Notes: generated by a model not told the origin, from the sequence alone. A DNA stretch of 64,000 nucleotides from Alteromonadaceae bacterium M269 (GCA_004353515.1 SMNZ01000002.1:868001-932000); one strand, 5' to 3'; numbered from the stretch's first letter, positions 35,773 to 45,495 are shown. Numbers and translations: made by a program.

Positions 35773-38544
35773 TTACTGAATAAAATTAGCCGAGGATTTA
35801 AAGTCATAAATGTCGTTAACTTTATACCCAGGAATAGACGGTTTTGGATTGTTTTTTCCACTACAATAAAGACAGATTCGTCCAACATTGACTCCGTTCA
35901 ACATCGCCTCACAATATTGACTAATGCAGTTTAATGTTATGTTTTTAAGAGCGTCTATGAGTTTTTGTCGGCGTAAACATTGGATGTCGTTATTGCCGAT
36001 GGCAATCCAGAGCCTTTGAGCTTTTATTGAAAGGTTCGCATCTTTATCTGAAAGCTGATTGATAACCGAGCGTTTCATTGATTGCCATTGAGTCTCTGGA
36101 AAATTCTGTAATTCTGATGAGAACTGTTTCAAACATCCCATCATTTCCTGATATAGGCGATCGACATTCGCGTTTGGAGATTGAACATAAAATGCGATAC
36201 CAGGATGCTGATTAAAAGGGAAATAGCCACTTCCGACAAGATAGCCAAGCTGTTTTTCCGTGCGCATATAATTGAAAAATGGCGCCGACAAGAGTTGTTC
36301 AGTAAGCATTGATAAGGCCGTATCTTTGGGACCTTCTGACGGTGCTTGAAAATAGGTAACAAGAGCTGCTTCATTATGCGTGCATGGGATATCTAAAACA
36401 AAACCCGCGCTGTCTCTTAAATCTGTGACCTCTCTACTGACCTTTTTGCCTCGGCACAAGTTGGCTTTGACTTCATCGTATAACCATTGACTAAAGTCGT
36501 TGGCTTCTTCTGCTTTCCAGTCACCTAAAAGAGCTGCTTCAATTTGGTAGCTGCTTGTTGTTGATTCCTGAAATTGCTGAATATCACCTTCGGAAACAGA
36601 ATTGAGAATAGGAAGTTTGTCATCCGAAGAAAACGTATTGCGCTGAAGCAAAACGGACAATCGACTGAACAACAGGTTAAGTGGTTTATTTAGTAAATTA
36701 TTTTTAAGTTTTTGTACCTGCTTAGCTTTTATTTGTTCAAAGAGTTCTGTATCGACTTTGTTTGTATGAATGTGCTCAAACAGGTGCTTGGCGAGGCTGA
36801 GTTGTTTATCTGTAAAACCATGAGTATGTATTGAAAATCCACCCTGATGAGAATATACATACCCGCCAAGACCTGCTGTGCTTGCTTGATAAAAGTGCTG
36901 ATGGAATTGTTCTTGGCAGATAGCAACCCAAAGAGAGCGGAGAACAACCGTTTCTGGTAAAAACTGTTTGTCTGGGGACTCGAAGCTGATGTACAAGTCA
37001 CCTTTAGGGAGTTTAAAGTCACTGTCTTGTCCAAACCAGAACTTAAAGCTTTCCTTTTCTTTGAGCTGTTTGAGGGAGGTATAACTTGGTTCGACGATAT
37101 GAGGTGTAAGACGCTCCGCAACAAAAGGGTTTTTTTGCGGAAGTTGTAAGTCAGATATAAATTCAGGCCGATTGAGCACTTGTTTTATATCTTCTGCTAA
37201 AGCCTCTATTTTGAATTCAGTGCCATACCAATTCGCAACTTGATTGGTCGTAAGTTCATCATGAATGAACTTCAGCCGCATATTGTCTGGTGTCATTAGC
37301 TCCAACATGGCGTTGACCAATAACAAATCTGGCTTATCTAGGATGTAGTCTCCAAAAACAATATGCTCAATAGGGTAGTGGTGCATAGCAGTTGATAGAT
37401 GCATCGCATAATCAAGAGGCTTCTCACTATCCCGGAAGTCAAAGGCTTGCTGGTTGAGCTTAGATTTCTCTTCTATTCTCCATTTTTCTAGTCCAGTTGT
37501 TTTAATAAGGCTTATGTAATTAAACAAAGAAGCTAATATGTCGACCTTATGTTTTAGCCCTTTTGTCGTTAGCTGTAAGTTAATATTGAAGTCTTTAAAG
37601 TTTTCTCCATCTATACCACCACCTGCGGATAGGTTTGTAGCCCAGCCCTGCTTTTTTAAGTAGTAGAGCAAGCTGCCAGGTCCTTCATCACCAATCAGAG
37701 AGCTAATAAAATCTAGTGGTTTACTTCGGTAATGCTTGTGAACACCAGGATAGACAAAAGTAATGATCAAGCGTTTTGCATGTTTAATAGGTTTGATATT
37801 TATTTGAACGCCAAGTTGTTCGGGCAAATACAAAGGAGGGAATGCCAACTTCGGCAGCTGTGTTTCTCTGTGAAAACTATTGAAAGACTGCTCAAGCAAA
37901 GCCTTCGTTTGGGTATGTGGGAGGTCGCTAATCACACAAAGCTTAAAATGCTGGACGTTATACCATTGCTGATGAAATTCGCGGAGTAAGTCAGATAAGT
38001 CTTCGGAACTAAATTGATTAAATATTTGCTGATTGCCAACTGAGAATTTACTGAAAGGGTGATTAGGATTACAGGTTTCTTTGTGAACTTGGTATAGGCG
38101 CCGCAGATCATCTTTGAGTTTAAGTTCGAACTCTGCATGAATCGATTGGCTCTCTTTTTCTATTGCGGCAGTATCCAAAAGCGGATGTTGGATCATGTCA
38201 GAAAATATCGATATTGCTTCCTCTAATGTTTTTGTTTCGCAATCGAAGTAGTAGTTAGCATGTTCGGTACCTGTCCAAGCGTTGATATGCCCACCATGAT
38301 GACTTAAAAAATCGTTAAGGTGATTAGGGGAAGGGAAGGCTCCCGAACCCATAAAAATCATATGTTCTAAGAGGTGAGCAAGGCCGTGACAATTATCAGG
38401 ATCGTGAAAATGCCCCGATGCAACTGTCAGAGAAACTGCGCTTTTATTAATACTGTCATCTTCAACTAACAGCACTTCCAGCCCAGAGTCTAATCTAGAC
38501 GGAAAGTAACGCCGTTTGTCATAAGAACTGACAATTACAGTCAT
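35773..38544 (-). CDS. M16 family (insulinase/protease III-like) metallopeptidase
   Basis: A 923-residue insulinase-family protein. The inverted zinc motif HLLEH is at residues 57-61 within GLAHLLEHMIFMGSGAFPSPN, and the third ligand Glu is expected in KESQSIHAEFELK. The C-terminal half (for example QLLSAPFFNYMRTEKQLGYLVGSGYFP) matches the protease III/insulin-degrading enzyme layout of four M16 domains. Unlike E. coli pitrilysin there is no signal peptide, so the enzyme is probably cytoplasmic. It would degrade short peptides. It is monocistronic. Confidence 0.9.
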   Translation of the reverse strand: MTVIVSSYDKRRYFPSRLDSGLEVLLVEDDSINKSAVSLTVASGHFHDPDNCHGLAHLLEHMIFMGSGAFPSPNHLNDFLSHHGGHINAWTGTEHANYYFDCETKTLEEAISIFSDMIQHPLLDTAAIEKESQSIHAEFELKLKDDLRRLYQVHKETCNPNHPFSKFSVGNQQIFNQFSSEDLSDLLREFHQQWYNVQHFKLCVISDLPHTQTKALLEQSFNSFHRETQLPKLAFPPLYLPEQLGVQINIKPIKHAKRLIITFVYPGVHKHYRSKPLDFISSLIGDEGPGSLLYYLKKQGWATNLSAGGGIDGENFKDFNINLQLTTKGLKHKVDILASLFNYISLIKTTGLEKWRIEEKSKLNQQAFDFRDSEKPLDYAMHLSTAMHHYPIEHIVFGDYILDKPDLLLVNAMLELMTPDNMRLKFIHDELTTNQVANWYGTEFKIEALAEDIKQVLNRPEFISDLQLPQKNPFVAERLTPHIVEPSYTSLKQLKEKESFKFWFGQDSDFKLPKGDLYISFESPDKQFLPETVVLRSLWVAICQEQFHQHFYQASTAGLGGYVYSHQGGFSIHTHGFTDKQLSLAKHLFEHIHTNKVDTELFEQIKAKQVQKLKNNLLNKPLNLLFSRLSVLLQRNTFSSDDKLPILNSVSEGDIQQFQESTTSSYQIEAALLGDWKAEEANDFSQWLYDEVKANLCRGKKVSREVTDLRDSAGFVLDIPCTHNEAALVTYFQAPSEGPKDTALSMLTEQLLSAPFFNYMRTEKQLGYLVGSGYFPFNQHPGIAFYVQSPNANVDRLYQEMMGCLKQFSSELQNFPETQWQSMKRSVINQLSDKDANLSIKAQRLWIAIGNNDIQCLRRQKLIDALKNITLNCISQYCEAMLNGVNVGRICLYCSGKNNPKPSIPGYKVNDIYDFKSSANFIQ

Positions 38545-38745
38545 GCTTTTCGCTAATGCTTGTGTGAAATACTATTTAGCATAACGTAAATTTCGGCAAG
38601 TATAAGATTTTTATATGGATTACTTGGAAATTTATTCTATGATAATGGAAAAATATCGGGCTTTTTGAACTGCACCGGAAATTTCTTGAGCGGTTGACCA
38701 GTCTCTATTCATAGTTTCATAAACAAGTTAATTACAGGTAACCTG

Positions 38746-39207
38746 ATGCGCCTCTTCATAATGCGACACGGCGAAGCAGAACAGCAAACATCGATTGATT
38801 CTGAGCGGAATTTGAATGACCGGGGTCGTGACGAAGCGTTTGAAGCGGGAATTAACCTAAGTCACCAATATAATGAAATTGATTTTGCTTGGGTTAGCTG
38901 TTTTTCACGAGCACAGCAGACTTTTGTTGAAGTTGAGAAGTCCGTTAGCTTCAAGCAAATTAAAAACTCAGAAGAGATTATTCCGAGTAGTCGTCCAAAA
39001 GATGTTCAACGTCAACTAGATAAAGCGTTGCTTGATAGCAATTATCAGCAAGCTTTGATTGTGAGTCATATGCCTTTGGTTAGCTATCTTGTTGATCTAT
39101 TGTGTGAAAATGCTCAATCCATGATATTTCCGACAGCCACTATCGCAGAAATAGAGTACGACCCAATAACAAGCCTTGGACACTTAGTCAAAGTAGTCGT
39201 ACCGTAG
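38746..39207 (+). CDS. sixA: Phosphohistidine phosphatase SixA
   Basis: A 153-residue histidine-phosphatase protein. The catalytic RHG motif is in LFIMRHGEAE at the N-terminus, and the second His is in VSHMPLVSYLVDLL. In E. coli SixA removes phosphate from His in phosphorelay or nitrogen-PTS proteins. SixA often lies near genes of general metabolism; here a 58-codon gene follows. Confidence 0.92.
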   Translation: MRLFIMRHGEAEQQTSIDSERNLNDRGRDEAFEAGINLSHQYNEIDFAWVSCFSRAQQTFVEVEKSVSFKQIKNSEEIIPSSRPKDVQRQLDKALLDSNYQQALIVSHMPLVSYLVDLLCENAQSMIFPTATIAEIEYDPITSLGHLVKVVVP

Positions 39208-39247
39208 AATTGCGATAACTATTTCACTTTTTCGTTAATGTTATTCG

Positions 39248-39282
39248 CCTCTCTGACCGATAAAAAAGTGATCAGAGAGAGG
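39248..39282 (+). promoter_or_regulatory. Hairpin covering the ribosome binding site of the small gene at 39290
   Basis: CCTCTCTGA (39248-39256) can pair with TCAGAGAG (39272-39280), leaving the ribosome binding site AGAGAGG (39276-39282) mostly inside the stem. It lacks a T-run, so a sixA terminator is less likely than a translation-limiting hairpin. Confidence 0.4.
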
Positions 39283-39289
39283 TTTAGTC

Positions 39290-39466
39290 ATGTCGAGCAA
39301 AAGTTTGCCTGCCTATTTACAGCAAATTTTAGAAAATCACGTACAACAATCAGATTTATCTATGGACGACGAGTTGGACGGTATCTTTCGGCGCTTGTCT
39401 GAATTAAACGAGAGTGTTGAAAGAGCGAAGCGCCAAATTCTAGAGAATCGTAGACGAGATTTATAA
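39290..39466 (+). CDS. Small charged protein of 58 residues, unknown function
   Basis: The ORF starts at ATG 39290 with AGAGAGG seven bases upstream. It encodes MSSKSLPAYLQQILENHV, then an acidic middle (SMDDELDG) and a basic end (ERAKRQILENRRRDL). The sequence is predicted helical with no membrane segment, and heptad-like Leu/Ile spacing suggests a short coiled coil. I recognise no family. It follows sixA by 82 bases and converges with the corB-like gene. Confidence 0.65.
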   Translation: MSSKSLPAYLQQILENHVQQSDLSMDDELDGIFRRLSELNESVERAKRQILENRRRDL

Positions 39467-39502
39467 AGTCACGCCTAAGAAGTTAGCTTATATCTTTAAA
39501 AG

Positions 39503-40792
39503 CTAATCTTCAGTTGGTTCTGTAGGGTCAATATAAAATTGAGGCTGAACACGGACAGTTTTGACCATATTCCCGCTCATTTCTATAATTTCTATTGGAT
39601 ATCCCGCAAGTCTAAAACTAAGGCTAGCTTTTGGAATATCTTCGTAATACTCCACAATAAGACCATTAATTGTTTTCGGGCCTTCAGTTGGAAAACTCCA
39701 ATCAAAATCTTTGTTTAATTCCCGAATGTTGGCACTGCCATTGACCAAGACACTACCATCTTGTTGTACGTGAGCTTCTTTGTTTCCACCTTGAATAATA
39801 GAGGTTGTGAATTCACCTACGATCTCTTCCAGAATATCTTCGAGGGTTACTAGCCCCTGGATATCTCCATATTCGTCAACAACCAGTCCGATTCGCTCTT
39901 TAGCTGCCTGGAATTTATACATAAGAGTATGTAACGGTGTCGACTCTGGTGTGAAGTAGATTTCCTTTACGGCTCTTAACAGTGTTGCTTTAGTAAATTC
40001 ATCTTTAGAAAGGAGGCGTAGTGCATCTCTAACGTGGATAAATCCAACCGCATCATCAATGGTGTCACGGTATAGCAGTAATCGTGTATGTTGAGAGTGA
40101 GTTAATTGCTTTTGGATATCCTTCCAATCATCGTTAATATCTAACCCGATGATTTCACTTCTTGGGATCATAATATCTTCGGCAGTGACTTTCTCTAAAT
40201 CTAAAATCCCTACTAACATATCTTGGTATTGCTTAGGGATCATCGCTCCAGCTTCATAGACAACGGTTCTGAGCTCTTCTTTGCTTAAATTTTGTGAGTT
40301 GCCTGAATCAGGTCTGATTCCAAACAAGGATAAGACGCCATTCGTAATTAAGTTCAGCGTAAAAACAAACGGATATAGAATTTTAAGGAGAATAGCTAAA
40401 ATGAAAGAACTGGGAAACGATATCTTTTCAGGATAAAGAGCCGCTAAAGTTTTAGGTGTTACTTCGGCGAAAATCAATAAAACAACGGTTAACCCAAAGG
40501 TTGCAACCACTAAACCTAAATCTCCAAACAACCGCACACATATAACAGTCGCTATTGCTGATGCAGCAACATTAACCAAGTTGTTGCCGAATAGAATTAA
40601 CCCAATGAGTCTATCTGGCTTATCGAGAAGTTTTTGAACGCGCTTTGCGCCTCTATGACCTTCGAGTTCTAAATGTTTCAATCGATAGCGATTGATTGAC
40701 ATCAATCCTGTTTCAGAGCTTGAAAAGTAGGCAGAGAGAAGAATAAGTACACCAAGTGCAATAAACAATACACTTAAAGATATGTCGTCCAA
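39503..40792 (-). CDS. CNNM/CBS-domain protein, CorB/YfjD-like
   Basis: A 429-residue membrane protein of the HlyC/CorC family with an N-terminal DUF21 (CNNM) domain. SAYFSSSETGLMSINRYRLKHLE is the family signature at about residues 20-42. Two CBS domains lie at about 205-325 (VTAEDIMIPRSEIIGLD; IGLVVDEYGDIQGLVTLEDILEEIVGE), followed by a CorC_HlyC domain with DGSVLVNGSANIRELNKDF. Family members are linked to Mg2+/Co2+ efflux. It precedes ypjD and ffh in the order known from E. coli (yfjD-ypjD-ffh), although these genes point left and ffh right. Confidence 0.92.
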   Translation of the reverse strand: MDDISLSVLFIALGVLILLSAYFSSSETGLMSINRYRLKHLELEGHRGAKRVQKLLDKPDRLIGLILFGNNLVNVAASAIATVICVRLFGDLGLVVATFGLTVVLLIFAEVTPKTLAALYPEKISFPSSFILAILLKILYPFVFTLNLITNGVLSLFGIRPDSGNSQNLSKEELRTVVYEAGAMIPKQYQDMLVGILDLEKVTAEDIMIPRSEIIGLDINDDWKDIQKQLTHSQHTRLLLYRDTIDDAVGFIHVRDALRLLSKDEFTKATLLRAVKEIYFTPESTPLHTLMYKFQAAKERIGLVVDEYGDIQGLVTLEDILEEIVGEFTTSIIQGGNKEAHVQQDGSVLVNGSANIRELNKDFDWSFPTEGPKTINGLIVEYYEDIPKASLSFRLAGYPIEIIEMSGNMVKTVRVQPQFYIDPTEPTED

Positions 40793-40884
40793 CTAAGTGG
40801 TTCCCATGTAGGTTTAGAAATTAGCTTTTTAAGCATTATAAACAACGTAAAGAATATATTAACCAAGTTCTTGAGTTTTCACCA

Positions 40885-41691
40885 TTAACTTAGAATGACT
40901 TCTTTAACAAATCGACTGCCGAAGTAGGCGAGAGTTAACAAAGATGCTGCAACAACAGTTGCTCCAACAACGGGCTTGCCACGCCAACCATATTTATAGT
41001 GTCCTAAACATATGCCTGCGTAAATAAACCAAGCTATTACTGACAAAACTGTTTTGTGTACTTGATGCTGGGCGAACATATCCTCCATAAAGCCAAAACC
41101 TGTCATTAAGGATAAGGCTAGTAAGATAGTACCGACTGAGAGCAACTTAAAGAGTATGGCTTCAACTGCCATCAATGGTGGTAATGGTGACGCAACCAGT
41201 GACGTTTGTTTTGCTTTAAGTCGGGAGTTGATATAGCCCAGTTGCAGAGCATACAGCAGCGCTATCATTAAGCAGCCATAAGCCAAAAGTGCAAGCGTAA
41301 TGTGGACTACTAATGAAGGGTTCAACGATATTTGCATCATATAAATATCGGGTACAAATATCTTTAAGAGGATCACTAGGCCAGCAAAGCCATACACCAC
41401 AGGTAATAGTAAAGCCGTTGTCATATAAAGCGATGCTAAGGTCATGCTGACGCTGATAAGCCACGCAATGAGCGAAGCAACGTTGACTATGCTCATATTT
41501 TGCCCGGGCTCTAGCAAAATTGAGTTCGCTAATATAACAATATGTGCAATCAATGCTGCGCCAGCTAACGGAAGTGCGTATGGGTGCCTACCAGGGAGGT
41601 TATTAAAAAAGTGCCTCAATAATAAGAAAGCAGATCCCAAATAAAGGACTAAGCTGACCAAACTAATTGTTAAAAATGAAGCTGATAGCAT
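40885..41691 (-). CDS. ypjD: YpjD-family cytochrome c assembly-like membrane protein
   Basis: A 268-residue integral membrane protein with about eight helices, of the CcsA/CytC_asm family. The conserved core is NPSLVVHITLALLAYGCLMIALLYALQLGYINSRLK with the haem-handling type His. QHQVHKTVLSVIAWFIYAGICLGHYKYGWRGKPVV closes the fold. It stands divergent from ffh, as in many gammaproteobacteria. A direct role in cytochrome maturation is unproven. Confidence 0.9.
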   Translation of the reverse strand: MLSASFLTISLVSLVLYLGSAFLLLRHFFNNLPGRHPYALPLAGAALIAHIVILANSILLEPGQNMSIVNVASLIAWLISVSMTLASLYMTTALLLPVVYGFAGLVILLKIFVPDIYMMQISLNPSLVVHITLALLAYGCLMIALLYALQLGYINSRLKAKQTSLVASPLPPLMAVEAILFKLLSVGTILLALSLMTGFGFMEDMFAQHQVHKTVLSVIAWFIYAGICLGHYKYGWRGKPVVGATVVAASLLTLAYFGSRFVKEVILS

Positions 41692-41883
41692 GTAATGCGA
41701 TACTTAAACTTTATGTAATTCTAGATGTTATCGCGTATCCGTAGGAATTCCAAAGGTCCTGAATCAAATTGACAATAATTTTTACGCTTTATTTATCGAA
41801 GCCGAAGTTTTCATTTCGCTATTACTAATGTGGAGAGTATTGCGATATAATCCGTGCATTCTTTTTATTTCCTAGCAGTTAAC

Positions 41884-43260
41884 ATGTTCGAAAACTTGAC
41901 TGAGCGCCTCGGTAAAACGCTCAAAAATATCAGTGGCAAGGGCCGACTAACCGAAGACAATATTCAAGAGACGTTACGTGAAGTACGTATGGCGTTGCTT
42001 GAAGCCGATGTAGCTTTACCTGTTGTTCGTGAATTTATTGGTAAGGTCAAGGAACGTGCTATAGGGACGGAAGTCACGAAAAGCCTTAACCCTGGTCAAG
42101 TCTTCATAAAGATAGTTCAAGCTGAGTTAGTTGCCGTCATGGGCGAAGCTAATGAGCGGCTAAACTTATCTGCGCAACCTCCTGCTGTCATTCTTATGGC
42201 AGGTTTGCAAGGTGCAGGTAAGACGACCAGTGTTGCTAAACTTGGACGATACTTAAAAGATCGCGAAAAGAAAAAGGTTTTGGTTGTTAGTGCTGACGTT
42301 TACCGACCTGCTGCGATTAAACAGCTTCAAACTTTGGCTGAAGAAATTGATGTTGAATTCTTCCCATCGAGTGCTTTACAGCAACCTATCGCTATCGCAG
42401 AAGCTGCAATAGAGCATGCGCGCAAACAGTTTTTTGATGTTCTCCTTGTTGATACCGCAGGTCGTTTAGCAGTTGATGAAGCCATGATGGCAGAAATTCA
42501 ACAGCTACATAAAGCAGTGAATCCTGTTGAAACTTTGTTTGTTGTTGACGCTATGACAGGTCAAGATGCCGCGAATACGGCGAAGGCATTTAATGAAGCC
42601 CTACCGCTCACAGGTGTCGTACTGACTAAAACTGATGGTGATGCTCGTGGCGGTGCCGCGTTATCAGTACGTCATATTACTGGTAAGCCTATTAAGTTCT
42701 TAGGTATTGGTGAAAAAGTTGATGCATTAGAACCTTTCCATCCAGAGCGTGTCGCATCTCGTATTTTAGGAATGGGCGATGTTTTAAGCCTTATCGAAGA
42801 AGTTGAGCGTAAGGTTGATAAACAAAAAGCAGCTAAACTCGCGAATAAAGTTAAGAAAGGAAAAGGGTTTGATCTTCAAGACTTTAAAGAACAGCTAGAA
42901 CAAATGCGCAACATGGGAGGTATGATGTCTATGATGGATAAGCTCCCTGGTATGGGCAATATGACGGCAAAGGTTAAAGAACAGGCTAACGACAAGCAGT
43001 TTAACCAAATGGAAGCCATCATTAACTCAATGACGCCACTTGAACGTCAAAAACCTGATGTGATTAAAGGATCACGTAAGCGCAGAATTGCGGCGGGCTC
43101 AGGAACTCAAATTCAAGACGTTAACCGTCTATTGAAACAATTCACTCAAATGCAAAAAATGATGAAGAAAATGTCTGGCGGCGGCATGAAGAAAATGATG
43201 CGCAACATGCAAGGCATGATGCCCCCTGGCGGACCGGGAGGTATGTTTCCGGGGCGTTAG
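41884..43260 (+). CDS. ffh: Signal recognition particle protein Ffh
   Basis: The SRP54 GTPase, 458 residues from the ATG at 41884 (MFENLTERLG, the normal N-terminus; the in-frame ATG 30 bases upstream would add a non-homologous extension). The NG domain shows GLQGAGKTTSVAKLG, DTAGRLAVDEAMM and TKTDGDARGG. The M domain (about 320-450) is methionine-rich, with NMGGMMSMMDKLPGM and MKKMSGGGMKKMMRNMQGMMPP. It binds SRP RNA and signal peptides and targets inner-membrane proteins. I did not find the SRP RNA gene nearby. Terminator at 43288-43315. Confidence 0.98.
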   Translation: MFENLTERLGKTLKNISGKGRLTEDNIQETLREVRMALLEADVALPVVREFIGKVKERAIGTEVTKSLNPGQVFIKIVQAELVAVMGEANERLNLSAQPPAVILMAGLQGAGKTTSVAKLGRYLKDREKKKVLVVSADVYRPAAIKQLQTLAEEIDVEFFPSSALQQPIAIAEAAIEHARKQFFDVLLVDTAGRLAVDEAMMAEIQQLHKAVNPVETLFVVDAMTGQDAANTAKAFNEALPLTGVVLTKTDGDARGGAALSVRHITGKPIKFLGIGEKVDALEPFHPERVASRILGMGDVLSLIEEVERKVDKQKAAKLANKVKKGKGFDLQDFKEQLEQMRNMGGMMSMMDKLPGMGNMTAKVKEQANDKQFNQMEAIINSMTPLERQKPDVIKGSRKRRIAAGSGTQIQDVNRLLKQFTQMQKMMKKMSGGGMKKMMRNMQGMMPPGGPGGMFPGR

Positions 43261-43287
43261 AGAACAGTCTTTTAGATGATAAAAGCT

Positions 43288-43315
43288 AAAACCAGCAATT
43301 TTTGCTGGTTTTTTT
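43288..43315 (+). terminator. Rho-independent terminator of ffh
   Basis: AACCAGCAA and TTGCTGGTT form the stem, followed by seven T. Confidence 0.92.
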
Positions 43316-43346
43316 ATGTTTAGTCGAGCGGTATGTCCATATTTTG

Positions 43347-43375
43347 TTTGCTTTTCTATTGAAAATCCGTACAAT
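43347..43375 (+). promoter_or_regulatory. Predicted promoter of the rpsP operon
   Basis: TACAAT at 43370-43375 is a good -10; TTTGCT at 43347-43352 is a weak -35 with 17-base spacing. The leader hairpin at 43383-43417 would begin almost at the start of transcription. Confidence 0.5.
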
Positions 43376-43382
43376 TTTGCGG

Positions 43383-43417
43383 CCTTCAAATTAGAGGTTA
43401 TAACTCTAATTTGAAGG
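43383..43417 (+). promoter_or_regulatory. Perfect hairpin in the rpsP leader
   Basis: CCTTCAAATTAGAG (43383-43396) and CTCTAATTTGAAGG (43404-43417) are perfect 14-base inverted arms around GTTATAA. It has no T-run and ends 44 bases before rpsP, so it is not a terminator of ffh. It is either an RNA stem at the 5' end of the operon mRNA or a DNA operator. Confidence 0.7.
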
Positions 43418-43461
43418 TAATTAAGTTAACGATAACGCTTTCACGAGTTTGAGGCATACAC

Positions 43462-43713
43462 ATGGTTACTATTCGTTTACAGCGTGGTGGCGCTAAAAAG
43501 CGTCCATTTTATCAAGTAGTGGTTGCAGACAGTCGCAATAAGCGCGATGGCCGATTCATTGAAAACATCGGTTTCTTTAACCCTACAGCATCTGGTCAAG
43601 AAGAGCGTCTACGCTTGGATTTGGACCGAGTTGAACACTGGGTAGGAGTTGGCGCAGGCCTTTCTGACCGTGTTTCACGCTTGGTTAAAGATGCGAAAAA
43701 AGCTGCTGCTTAA
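43462..43713 (+). CDS. rpsP: 30S ribosomal protein S16
   Basis: An 83-residue S16 protein. [41 protein letters not shown] is the full family signature, and the length is normal. It is the first gene of the conserved rpsP-rimM-trmD-rplS operon, where S16 assists assembly of the 30S subunit. Confidence 0.98.
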   Translation: MVTIRLQRGGAKKRPFYQVVVADSRNKRDGRFIENIGFFNPTASGQEERLRLDLDRVEHWVGVGAGLSDRVSRLVKDAKKAAA

Positions 43714-43743
43714 TAACACTATTATTAAGCTAAAGGTGAAGAG

Positions 43744-44274
43744 ATGAGTAACGCGTCTGATACATTGGTTGTTGGCAAAGTCGGCGCTCCTTACGGAGTC
43801 AAAGGTTGGGTCAAAATCACATCTTACACTGAGCAGCCTGCTAATATTTTTGATTATAGGCCTTGGTCTTTAGAGCAAAAATCTGGCAAGAAAGAAATAA
43901 ACATTGACCAATGGAAAACGCATAACAAAGGATTGATTGCTAAATTCGAGGGTGTTGATGATAGGGACGCAGCTGATTTGCTGAAGAATATCGAGATATC
44001 TATTGCTTCTTCCCAACTCCCTGAGTTAGCAGAAGACGAATTTTATTGGCGTGATTTGGTTGGTATGAGAGTCGTTACAGAAGCGGGTTATGACCTTGGT
44101 AAAATCGAGGAAATGTTCGAGACTGGTGCGAATGATGTCATGCTAATTAAAGCCAATATCAATGATGCATTTGGTCAAAAGCAAAGGATGGTTCCCTACC
44201 TGGTTGAGCAAGTGGTTAAGCAGGTCAATAAAGAGGAACGCATTGTCACTGTTGATTGGGAACCAGGCTTTTAA
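43744..44274 (+). CDS. rimM: 16S rRNA processing protein RimM
   Basis: A 176-residue 30S maturation factor. The N-terminal RimM domain begins VVGKVGAPYGVKGWVKITSYTE, and a PRC-barrel follows with YWRDLVGMRVVTEAGYDLGKIEEMFETGANDVMLI. The C-terminus IVTVDWEPGF is typical. It binds S19 and acts in maturation of the 30S head. Its stop codon is immediately followed by the trmD start. Confidence 0.97.
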   Translation: MSNASDTLVVGKVGAPYGVKGWVKITSYTEQPANIFDYRPWSLEQKSGKKEINIDQWKTHNKGLIAKFEGVDDRDAADLLKNIEISIASSQLPELAEDEFYWRDLVGMRVVTEAGYDLGKIEEMFETGANDVMLIKANINDAFGQKQRMVPYLVEQVVKQVNKEERIVTVDWEPGF

Positions 44275-45039
44275 ATGCCCCCAAAAAAGTGGTTTGGTGT
44301 TATTAGTCTGTTTCCTGATATGTTTCAGACTTTTACCGAACAAGGTGTTATAGGTCGGGCAATAAAGAATAATTTGCTTGAGCTGACATGTTTTAATCCT
44401 AGAGATTATACACATGACAAACACCGCACAGTGGACGACCGACCTTATGGCGGAGGTCCCGGCATGTTGATGATGGTGCAACCACTGACAGACGCAATTA
44501 ATGACGCCAAGCTTAAAGCGGGTGGTCAAAGTAAAGTGATTTACCTTTCACCTCAAGGAAAAAGGTTAGATCAGCAAACAGTATTGAAGCTCTCGAAAGA
44601 GGAAAAGTTGATACTGGTGGCTGGTCGCTATGAAGGAATTGATGAACGAGTGATTGAATCACAGGTAGATGAAGAAATCTCTATTGGTGATTATGTCCTC
44701 AGTGGTGGTGAGTTACCAGCCATGGTGTTAATGGATGCTATCTCGCGCAACGTACCTGGAGTACTAGGACACGCGTTGTCAGCGGAGCAAGATTCATTTA
44801 CTCAAGGCTTGTTAGATTGTCCTCACTATACACGACCTGAAGTTCTGGATGGTAAACCGGTTCCCGAGGTGTTGTTAAGTGGTAATCACGAAAAAATTAG
44901 GCAGTGGCGTTTAAAGCAGTCATTAGGTAAAACTTGGCTACTACGTCCTGAATTATTAATTAACCTAGCTCTGACTGAGGAGCAGGAAACTTTGCTAGAA
45001 GAGTTTAAGCAAGAGCACCTGCAGCAAGAAGACAGTTAA
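44275..45039 (+). CDS. trmD: tRNA (guanine-N1)-methyltransferase TrmD
   Basis: A 254-residue SPOUT methyltransferase making m1G37 in tRNAs, which prevents frameshifting. [56 protein letters not shown] and [20 protein letters not shown] (the knotted AdoMet site) are present. The ATG follows the rimM TAA without a gap; [13 protein letters not shown] is the likely start. Confidence 0.98.
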   Translation: MPPKKWFGVISLFPDMFQTFTEQGVIGRAIKNNLLELTCFNPRDYTHDKHRTVDDRPYGGGPGMLMMVQPLTDAINDAKLKAGGQSKVIYLSPQGKRLDQQTVLKLSKEEKLILVAGRYEGIDERVIESQVDEEISIGDYVLSGGELPAMVLMDAISRNVPGVLGHALSAEQDSFTQGLLDCPHYTRPEVLDGKPVPEVLLSGNHEKIRQWRLKQSLGKTWLLRPELLINLALTEEQETLLEEFKQEHLQQEDS

Positions 45040-45058
45040 TCTAGGACAAGAGGTTATG

Positions 45059-45418
45059 ATGAGTAAAGTTAATCAAGATATCATCAAGCGTATTGAAGAA
45101 GCACAGTTGAAGAAAGACGTTCCAGAATTTGGACCGGGTGATACTGTTGTTGTTCAAGTACGTGTTAAAGAAGGTGAGAAAGAACGTCTTCAGGCATATG
45201 AAGGTGTTGTTATCGCAAAACGTAATCGTGGTTTGCACTCCGCTTTCACAGTACGTAAGATTTCTAACGGTGAAGGCGTTGAGCGTGTATTCCAAACTCA
45301 TAGTCCAGCTGTATCAAGCATTGAAGTAAAACGTCGTGGTGCTGTTCGTCGCGCTAAACTTTACTACTTGCGCGAGCGTTCAGGTCGTTCTGCACGTATC
45401 AAAGAAAAGCTTAATTAA
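45059..45418 (+). CDS. rplS: 50S ribosomal protein L19
   Basis: About 119 residues. [48 protein letters not shown] and the end [17 protein letters not shown] are diagnostic. L19 lies at the 30S-50S interface. Two adjacent ATG codons exist (45056 and 45059); AGAGG is better spaced for the second. It is the last gene of the operon; terminator at 45450-45475. Confidence 0.98.
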   Translation: MSKVNQDIIKRIEEAQLKKDVPEFGPGDTVVVQVRVKEGEKERLQAYEGVVIAKRNRGLHSAFTVRKISNGEGVERVFQTHSPAVSSIEVKRRGAVRRAKLYYLRERSGRSARIKEKLN

Positions 45419-45449
45419 TATTAATTTCGCGTTAACGTTAACTTATTTG

Positions 45450-45475
45450 AAAAGCCCGCATTTGCGGGCTTTTTG
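45450..45475 (+). terminator. Rho-independent terminator of the rpsP-rimM-trmD-rplS operon
   Basis: AAAGCCCGCA and TGCGGGCTTT pair around TT, with T-run after; the A-run before it could also serve the minus strand. Confidence 0.92.
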
Positions 45476-45495
45476 CTATTTAGTGCAAACAAACG

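Noticed and set aside
41692-41883. SRP RNA (ffs) or other structured RNA near ffh
   Set aside because: The interval is short and I see no conserved SRP tetraloop hairpin or terminator.
41854-41883. Upstream ATG extending Ffh by ten residues
   Set aside because: The extension MHSFYFLAVN is not part of Ffh proteins, which start MFENL.
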